From Patescibacteria group bacterium (lineage in GTDB: Bacteria; Patescibacteriota; WWE3; UBA101185; UBA10185): a stretch of DNA of 10,138 nt. The stretch lies in assembly GCA_022710505.1 (NCBI GenBank), contig JAKLGS010000023.1, positions 1 to 10,138 of the forward strand. The letters are read 5' to 3'. Every line of letters begins with the position of its first letter. Within the stretch, counting starts at the first letter, position 1. The position numbers were made by a program, and so were the translations under genes. The notes below the pieces were generated by a model that saw only the letters and a program-made list of their open reading frames with translations, did not search any database and was not told the origin of the DNA. Below, one piece after another: positions 5,274 to 10,138 of this stretch.

Positions 5274-6650
5274 CTATATTTTTGAAGAAATATCTGAAAT
5301 ACTGACTCTCTCTTGAGTCATAGTATCTCTGTCTCTTATAGTAACCGTACCATCTTCCAAAGTCTGATAATCAACGGTAATACAATAAGGAGTACCTATT
5401 TCATCCTGAGCAAAATATCTCTTACCAATATTTCCTCTATCATCCCAATCTACGGAAAAACCTTTTTCTAACAAACTGTTATAAATCTCTTTGGCTTTAT
5501 TAACCAAATCCTCTTTATTTTTAACAAGAGGGAAAACCGCAACTCTGTAAGGAGCAACCCTTTTATTTAACTTTAAAACTAATCTTCCCTCTTCTTCAGT
5601 GTAACCCTGGGTTAACAAGGCTAAAAATATTCTCGAAGAACCAAAAGTAGGTTCGATAACATGAGGTATAAATTTTTCACCAGTCTCGGGATCCATGTAC
5701 TGAAGATCAGAACCTGATTTTTCCATATGGTTTTTAAGATCAAAATCGGTTCTGTAAGCTAAACCAAACATTTCTTTGAAACCTACCGCAAATTCATAAT
5801 CCAAATCCTCTGTTTTTTTAGAATAATGAGCTCTTTCTTCGTCAGTATGAACTCTCCACCTCAATTTATCTTGTGATAAACCTAAGGAAATAATCCAATT
5901 ATTCATTTCCTTTTTCCAATATTCAAAAATATCCTCCCAATTTCTTGTTTTAGGGTTAAAAAAATATTCGAATTCCATTAACGTAAACTCTAAAGTTCGG
6001 AAGATGAAATTTCCTTTGGTGATTTCATTTCTAAAAACTTTTCCAACTTGCCCCAGCCCGAACGGTAGTTTTGGTCTCTGTGAGTCTAAAACATTTTTAA
6101 AATTAACAAACATTCCCTGGGCTAATTCACCACGTAAGTAATTTAAGGATTGATTCTCTGGTACTATTCCGATATGTGTTTCAAATAAATTATTAAATTT
6201 TCTGGGTTTGGTCCAATTAAACTCACCACACTCAGGACAAGGAATTTTGTTATCGATTATAATTTTTTCTAATTCTTCTGCTGACTTCCCTCCAGCAACC
6301 ACTTCCTCACCTTTTTCATTAAAATAAGCTTCGATCAATTTTTCAGCTCCGGTTCTTTGTTTACAATTCTTACAATCAACTAAAACTTCCGTAAAGTTTG
6401 CTGTATGTCCTGAAGCAATCCAAACTTCAGGAGACATAAAAACTGCAGTGTCCAAACCATAAATTTCCGGTCTTTTTGTTATAAAATGCTCCCACCAAAG
6501 ATTCTGGATGTTTCTCATCATCAATACTCCCAATGGACCGTAATCATAAGTGTTAGCTAAGCCACCGTAAATTTCCGATCCGGGATATACAAAACCCCTC
6601 CTTTTGCATAGTGAAACAATTTTCTGTTGAAGATTATCTATTTTTTCCAT
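5274..6650 (-). CDS. glyS: Glycyl-tRNA synthetase, single-chain dimeric (alpha2) class II type
   Basis: A 458-residue enzyme that charges tRNA-Gly with glycine. It is the eukaryote/archaeal-like homodimeric form, not the E. coli alpha2-beta2 form, and is sometimes named glyQS. After an N-terminal segment with TYDYGPLG (34-41) comes a zinc-type insertion with C93-x2-C96 and C138-x2-C141. Motif 2 is FRNEI (206-210) followed by FRTLEF (217-222). Motif 3 contains FGSSRIFLALL (336-346). An anticodon-binding domain begins about 365 (RVAPYRVAVFPL). The segment usually written RPETAQGIF reads RGELAQGMF (173-181): the Glu is kept but Pro and Thr are replaced. Length resembles compact bacterial versions. 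The ATG lies 17 nt after recO with no clear Shine-Dalgarno motif. No terminator hairpin follows. Confidence 0.95.
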   Translation of the reverse strand: MEKIDNLQQKIVSLCKRRGFVYPGSEIYGGLANTYDYGPLGVLMMRNIQNLWWEHFITKRPEIYGLDTAVFMSPEVWIASGHTANFTEVLVDCKNCKQRTGAEKLIEAYFNEKGEEVVAGGKSAEELEKIIIDNKIPCPECGEFNWTKPRKFNNLFETHIGIVPENQSLNYLRGELAQGMFVNFKNVLDSQRPKLPFGLGQVGKVFRNEITKGNFIFRTLEFTLMEFEYFFNPKTRNWEDIFEYWKKEMNNWIISLGLSQDKLRWRVHTDEERAHYSKKTEDLDYEFAVGFKEMFGLAYRTDFDLKNHMEKSGSDLQYMDPETGEKFIPHVIEPTFGSSRIFLALLTQGYTEEEGRLVLKLNKRVAPYRVAVFPLVKNKEDLVNKAKEIYNSLLEKGFSVDWDDRGNIGKRYFAQDEIGTPYCITVDYQTLEDGTVTIRDRDTMTQERVSISDISSKI

Positions 6651-6667
6651 GCACTTAGTATATCAAA

Positions 6668-7393
6668 TCATTCCAAGTCTATCTCAAGACTTTTAAACTT
6701 ATTTTCTAACTTTCTTCCAACATACATTTTTAAAATTTTATCTATCTCTTCAAATATTTTATGGTCATTCTTCTCTAGTTTACCATTCGAAATTCTATTT
6801 AATGATAGAGCGGCATTTTTAGAGATATTTACACCTATCTTGGAGCAATCACCACATTCAATACTTCCATTTTCTACGTTAAAATAATGCTTTTTCCATG
6901 AATCATCTAATTTTTTACCGCAAATTCTGCACTTATCAAAATCCATCTGGTATCCAAGTATTTTCATAAAATTTATTTCGAAATAACTTGTGTATAAGTC
7001 CCCTGAATAATTATTTTTATCCAAAGCTTTTAAACATTTAATTAATAAATTAAAAACTTCTGGTACCGACTCACCTTCCTCAATGGATTTATGAACTAAC
7101 TCAATTAAATAATAAGCTTTAATGGATTTTCCAAAATCTTTCTTTAAGTCTTTAAAAGATTCAATTGTTTTTACTTCCTCAATACCTTTATAACCAGCCC
7201 CGTCTTCATGAATATTTGCTGAAATTAAATTTAGAGTATCAAGATTTCCGTTTCTTCTGGAACTAATTTTTCTTACACCTCTACCTATTGCGGATATTTT
7301 TCCTTTTTCCTTAGAGAGGAGAGTAAATATTTTGTCAGAGTCTCTATATTTGAGACTTTTCAACACTACTGCCCTGACATTATATTTTTTCAT
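6668..7393 (-). CDS. recO: DNA repair protein RecO
   Basis: A 241-residue recombination mediator that, with RecR, loads RecA on SSB-coated single strands in the RecF pathway. The N-terminal OB fold begins YNVRAVVLKSLKYRDSDKIFTLLS (about 4-27) and includes GKISAIGRGVRK (31-42). A helical middle follows, then a four-cysteine zinc site C155-x2-C158 and C180-x2-C183. Length is typical. The ATG lies 7 nt after the DUF4012 gene; an AAGG about 5 nt before the start is a weak Shine-Dalgarno candidate. The stop is TGA, and reading through it gives no RecO-like sequence before the frame enters glyS, which supports the standard code. Probably co-transcribed with glyS downstream. Confidence 0.92.
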   Translation of the reverse strand: MKKYNVRAVVLKSLKYRDSDKIFTLLSKEKGKISAIGRGVRKISSRRNGNLDTLNLISANIHEDGAGYKGIEEVKTIESFKDLKKDFGKSIKAYYLIELVHKSIEEGESVPEVFNLLIKCLKALDKNNYSGDLYTSYFEINFMKILGYQMDFDKCRICGKKLDDSWKKHYFNVENGSIECGDCSKIGVNISKNAALSLNRISNGKLEKNDHKIFEEIDKILKMYVGRKLENKFKSLEIDLE

Positions 7394-7400
7394 ACAAGCC

Positions 7401-9356
7401 TTATTGCTTAGATATTTCTACAAATGTATCTTTTATTAACTCGACTTCTTTTGTCTGATTTCCATAAGTTACCGTGTGTTTTTCCTTATCTATTCCAGAT
7501 TGTTTTTGAATATCTAACTTATAAGTCTTCTCGCCAATAACTTCAGACGGGACATAGTATTTGAAAGTTATCTCCTTAGATTCTCCTGGACCTAATTCCA
7601 GGTAACCACTGAACCAAATTTTATTTCTTTCTTGGTCTGACAAGTTGTAAGCTTCGGCTTCAGAACCTTGTACGGAGATTAATTCGGATCCTATAGGAGC
7701 GTACACTCTCACCCAATCTCTAAATCTCTTTACAAACGCAGAATAATCCCCATTAGGCTCTGTATATTGATATTTGATCTTTACAGTTCTAATCCATTTG
7801 TCACCTTCTTTTTCTAAAGCGTGTTCTACCTGTTTATTAGTAAACCAGTTCGTTTTATCTCCCCCTAAATTTGTAGAAACAACCATAGAATAGTCACCAT
7901 CAACATTTTCTTTTATTCTTCCACCTACACCATAGCTATCTAAAAGTGCTTGGGCTTCCGCATCAAAAACATAAATCGAAATATGTTTTCTAATAGCAAG
8001 ATTAACTCCTTTATCAATAAGTTTAGGCCATAAATTACTATCTGATTCGAAAACGTTTATTAACATTCCCTGCATTAAATCACCTAAAACTCTTTTTCTA
8101 TTTGCTTGTTCTGCCAAAGCCAGGGAAGCGACTTTCTCCAATTCTAATACAACGTTATCTTGGGTATATGTCGTTCCATTTACTGTAACAGGGCCTGTGA
8201 CTTCCAAAAGCTCGGAGATTACATTTGTATCTATGGCAATGATTCCATCTACAGGTTTGATTTCGAAAGGACTTATTCTACCGGCCCAGTTGTAGTAGCT
8301 TAAAAATTCATCCATCGAAGTAACAAAATCCGGCGAGTAGTTTGTATCTCTGGCATACCATCTCTCTACTTTTAGCAAACTGCCGTATGGTGCGGGTGGA
8401 TCCGGAAAATCAGTATAGGCGTCTATCTGGTCTAAGGTAAGGTCAACGCTATACATATCTTTTGAAGTAAAATCAGAGTCTAACAAACCGTTTGATATCT
8501 TAAATGTTGCATAATTAGTCATAAAACCTCCGGTCGGTCTTATTTCTTTATCATTTTGCATAATAATCATGTATCTTTTTGTTGGCGTGCCTACTGCTAA
8601 GAGTCCAGGTACTATTTGTAAGGCTTTTTTTATATCTGGAGCGTAATCATCAGCTTTAGAAAGTGAGTTTTTTATAAACTCAACATTTGATCTAATTTCA
8701 GTCTTCCCTATTTTTTCAGGATATTTACCCACGTTAACGGAATTCAACTCATCTCCAACTTTTCCGATTCTTTCTATAACTCCGTCCATATCATTCGCAA
8801 CTTGCGGCATTACAGAAACCCAACCTTGGAAAGCCTCCATCAAACCTTCAGCCTTTGGTAATTCCTGATCAGGAGATACTTTTAATCCTGCCGCATCAGC
8901 AAAAGGAGTTATAACTCTGGACATTTCCCTAACAGCATCAACTGCGTATATACCAGCATTAGAAAATTTATCAAAGTCTGAGTAATATTCATTAACTTTA
9001 AAAAGCTTTAAATTTTTCGCCCATGAAAATTTTTCATCTTTATCTTTTCTCAAATCGTTAATATCTTGTTCTGTTTTATCTAATACTTCGTTTAACTGTA
9101 CGAGATCTCGATTCTGAAAAGCCTCTCCAACAAGACTGATGTCGGATTTTAAAGTATTGGCTTTTGAATATATCGCTAATGCAGGCCTACCAACAAAGTA
9201 GTAACCTAATCCTAAAACAATTGCCACTAACAAAAAGAAAATTAGTAAACCAATACCAATCTTCTTTTTTGTCTTAGAGGATTGCTTTGTAGTTTTACTA
9301 ATTGTAGGTATTGTGCTTCCAGATGAAGAAGCGCTCCAAAATTTAGAATTTGCCAT
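7401..9356 (-). CDS. DUF4012 family membrane-anchored protein
   Basis: A 651-residue protein of unknown biochemical function. A polar N-terminus rich in Ser, Thr and Lys (1-32) is cytoplasmic, a membrane helix spans about 33-54, and the remainder should be exported. Residues about 62-130 look helical and charged. The DUF4012 core is recognisable from TKRYMIIMQNDKEIRPTGGF (259-278) and PVDGIIAIDTNVISELLEVT (368-387), followed by a beta-rich C-terminal part ending near 651. DUF4012 proteins often sit beside exopolysaccharide genes in Patescibacteria and Actinobacteria; a resemblance to LytR-CpsA-Psr glycan-transfer proteins has been suggested but I cannot show it from sequence. Stop and start overlap with the sugar transferase upstream (TAATG), and a good Shine-Dalgarno lies 7 nt before the ATG, so the two proteins are probably made together. 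A role in attaching or exporting surface glycan is inference. Confidence 0.88.
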   Translation of the reverse strand: MANSKFWSASSSGSTIPTISKTTKQSSKTKKKIGIGLLIFFLLVAIVLGLGYYFVGRPALAIYSKANTLKSDISLVGEAFQNRDLVQLNEVLDKTEQDINDLRKDKDEKFSWAKNLKLFKVNEYYSDFDKFSNAGIYAVDAVREMSRVITPFADAAGLKVSPDQELPKAEGLMEAFQGWVSVMPQVANDMDGVIERIGKVGDELNSVNVGKYPEKIGKTEIRSNVEFIKNSLSKADDYAPDIKKALQIVPGLLAVGTPTKRYMIIMQNDKEIRPTGGFMTNYATFKISNGLLDSDFTSKDMYSVDLTLDQIDAYTDFPDPPAPYGSLLKVERWYARDTNYSPDFVTSMDEFLSYYNWAGRISPFEIKPVDGIIAIDTNVISELLEVTGPVTVNGTTYTQDNVVLELEKVASLALAEQANRKRVLGDLMQGMLINVFESDSNLWPKLIDKGVNLAIRKHISIYVFDAEAQALLDSYGVGGRIKENVDGDYSMVVSTNLGGDKTNWFTNKQVEHALEKEGDKWIRTVKIKYQYTEPNGDYSAFVKRFRDWVRVYAPIGSELISVQGSEAEAYNLSDQERNKIWFSGYLELGPGESKEITFKYYVPSEVIGEKTYKLDIQKQSGIDKEKHTVTYGNQTKEVELIKDTFVEISKQ

Positions 9357-9997
9357 TAAATAGCTCCTTTTCCTAACAAAACCACATACGGTGTTTTTAA
9401 AATAATTTTTAAATCATACATCAAAGAGATATTTTCTGCATATTTTGCATCAAGCTTCACTCTATCAACAAACCCGACATCAGATCTTCCGCTTACCTGC
9501 CATAATCCAGTCATCCCAGGCTTTACCGTCATTACTTTTTCAATATATTCTTTTGATTCCGGAAATCTCTTGGTCTGTTCCTCTACTTCATCAAAATAGT
9601 AAGCTCGGTAACCAACCAAGCTCATATCACCTTTTAAAACATTAAAAAATTGAGGAAACTCATCTAAGCTGGATTTTCTTAAAAATTTGCCGCCTTTAAT
9701 TAAACGGGGATCTTCGTCTGCGTGAAGTTTATAGTTATTTTTTACATATTTTGCGTAAAGTTCAGGGTCTTTTTTTAACATTTCATGGGCATTTGGATAC
9801 ATGGATCTAAATTTAAAAAACTTGAAAGGTTTTTTGTCTTTACCAACCCTATTGGGAATATCCGCTAGTACTGGTCCTGTTGGGGAAACAATTTTAATAT
9901 ATATCGAAACACCAATCATAAGTGGTAAAAATAAAACAATTCCTACTAGAGAACCAATTATGTCGACCAGTCTTTTAATATAATTTCTATAAATCAT
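9356..9997 (-). CDS. Polyprenyl-phosphate sugar-1-phosphate transferase (bacterial sugar transferase family)
   Basis: A 213-residue monotopic phosphoglycosyl transferase of the PglC/WcaJ catalytic-domain type. Such enzymes transfer a sugar phosphate from a nucleotide sugar to undecaprenyl phosphate at the inner face of the membrane, starting a surface-glycan repeat. Features in order: KRLVDI (8-13) before a re-entrant hydrophobic helix (about 12-34), KFRSM (62-66), the catalytic Asp112-Glu113 pair in SSLDEFPQFFNVLKGDMSLVG (109-129), KPGMTGLWQVSGRS (159-172) and DLKIILKT (195-202). The usual GPRP after SLVG reads GYRAYY here. It is the short form, without the N-terminal membrane domain of WcaJ/WbaP. 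The gene overlaps the DUF4012 start by one base and follows a glycosyltransferase gene by 24 nt. The sugar cannot be predicted. Confidence 0.93.
   Translation of the reverse strand: MIYRNYIKRLVDIIGSLVGIVLFLPLMIGVSIYIKIVSPTGPVLADIPNRVGKDKKPFKFFKFRSMYPNAHEMLKKDPELYAKYVKNNYKLHADEDPRLIKGGKFLRKSSLDEFPQFFNVLKGDMSLVGYRAYYFDEVEEQTKRFPESKEYIEKVMTVKPGMTGLWQVSGRSDVGFVDRVKLDAKYAENISLMYDLKIILKTPYVVLLGKGAI
9364..9369 (-). promoter_or_regulatory. Shine-Dalgarno site of the DUF4012 gene
   Basis: AAGGAG on the minus strand lies 7 nt before the ATG at 9356, inside the last codons of the sugar transferase. It is the only strong Shine-Dalgarno match before any start in this window. It supports re-initiation of translation at the overlapping TAATG. 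Confidence 0.7.
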
Positions 9998-10021
9998 AGT
10001 CTAAACTAAGACTGTAGAACA

Positions 10022-10138
10022 TTATACATTAATTATCCTTTTTATTTCCAACTCAAATTTCTCTTTATTAAAGAAGCGCGCTCTTTCAATACAATCTGAA
10101 GTAATGTATTTATCAGGATTAAAATTATTTATAATATT
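10022..10138 (-). CDS. Glycosyltransferase, C-terminal fragment (probable GT4 family)
   Basis: An open frame enters from the right edge and ends at a TAA (10024-10022), giving 38 residues. The readable part includes NPDKYITSDC, then IERARFFNKEKFELEIKRII. This matches the usual C-terminal end of GT-B family 4 glycosyltransferases, where a Cys/Arg-x-x-A-x-x-F-s-x-x-x-F-x-x-x-I pattern forms the last helices. The catalytic part lies outside the window, so donor and acceptor are unknown. It precedes the sugar transferase by 24 nt on the same strand, consistent with one glycan-assembly operon. The identification rests on a short stretch. Confidence 0.62.
   Translation of the reverse strand, partial: NIINNFNPDKYITSDCIERARFFNKEKFELEIKRIINV

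Noticed and set aside
6668..6670. UGA read as glycine, as in Gracilibacteria or SR1
   Set aside because: recO ends in TGA at the expected length, readthrough adds no family sequence, and no gene in the window has an internal TGA.
10021..10051. Promoter for the sugar transferase (TTGGAA, 19 nt, TATAAT)
   Set aside because: The -10 is perfect but overlaps the preceding stop codon, spacing is long and the -35 is poor; such a match is easy to find by chance in AT-rich DNA.

Overview
All credible genes in this AT-rich window (roughly one third G+C by eye) lie on the minus strand, so transcription runs from high to low coordinates. The gene set suggests a reduced-genome bacterium of the Patescibacteria/CPR type, possibly near Dojkabacteria or Katanobacteria: a short mraZ-rsmH-ftsL-ftsI cluster, a single-chain class II glycyl-tRNA synthetase, a DUF4012 protein beside sugar-transfer genes, compact spacing and almost no Shine-Dalgarno sites. 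That placement is inference. TAA, TAG and TGA all appear as stops (TGA ends recO) and no gene has an internal TGA, so recoding of UGA as glycine, known from Gracilibacteria and SR1, is not supported.

Reading in the direction of transcription. (1) 10138-7401: the C-terminal tail of a probable GT4 glycosyltransferase, a polyprenyl-phosphate sugar-1-phosphate transferase (PglC/WcaJ type) and a large membrane-anchored DUF4012 protein, apparently a surface-glycan module. (2) 7393-5274: recO and a dimeric-type glycyl-tRNA synthetase follow with gaps of 7 and 17 nt, so they may be co-transcribed with the glycan genes. (3) 5273-5011: a regulatory gap with a four-unit MraZ operator and a candidate promoter. 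(4) 5010-1397: mraZ, rsmH, an ftsL-like gene and a class B penicillin-binding protein, the front end of the division and cell wall (dcw) cluster; mraY, murD and ftsW do not follow. (5) 1308-946: a YraN/UPF0102 nuclease-like gene with its own promoter. (6) 859-1: a receiver-only response regulator and the start of a membrane histidine kinase, again with their own promoter.

The least expected signals are two compact inverted-repeat structures inside coding sequence. In yraN, perfect 16-base arms (1123-1138 and 1235-1250) enclose two further hairpins. In rsmH, GC-rich 11-base arms (3816-3826 and 3906-3916) enclose three successive hairpins and could fold as a four-way junction. Protein coding does not obviously require either. 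A second theme is that good -10/-35 promoters sit so close to the start codons of yraN and the response regulator that their mRNAs should be leaderless. No RNA genes, insertion sequences or CRISPR arrays were seen.
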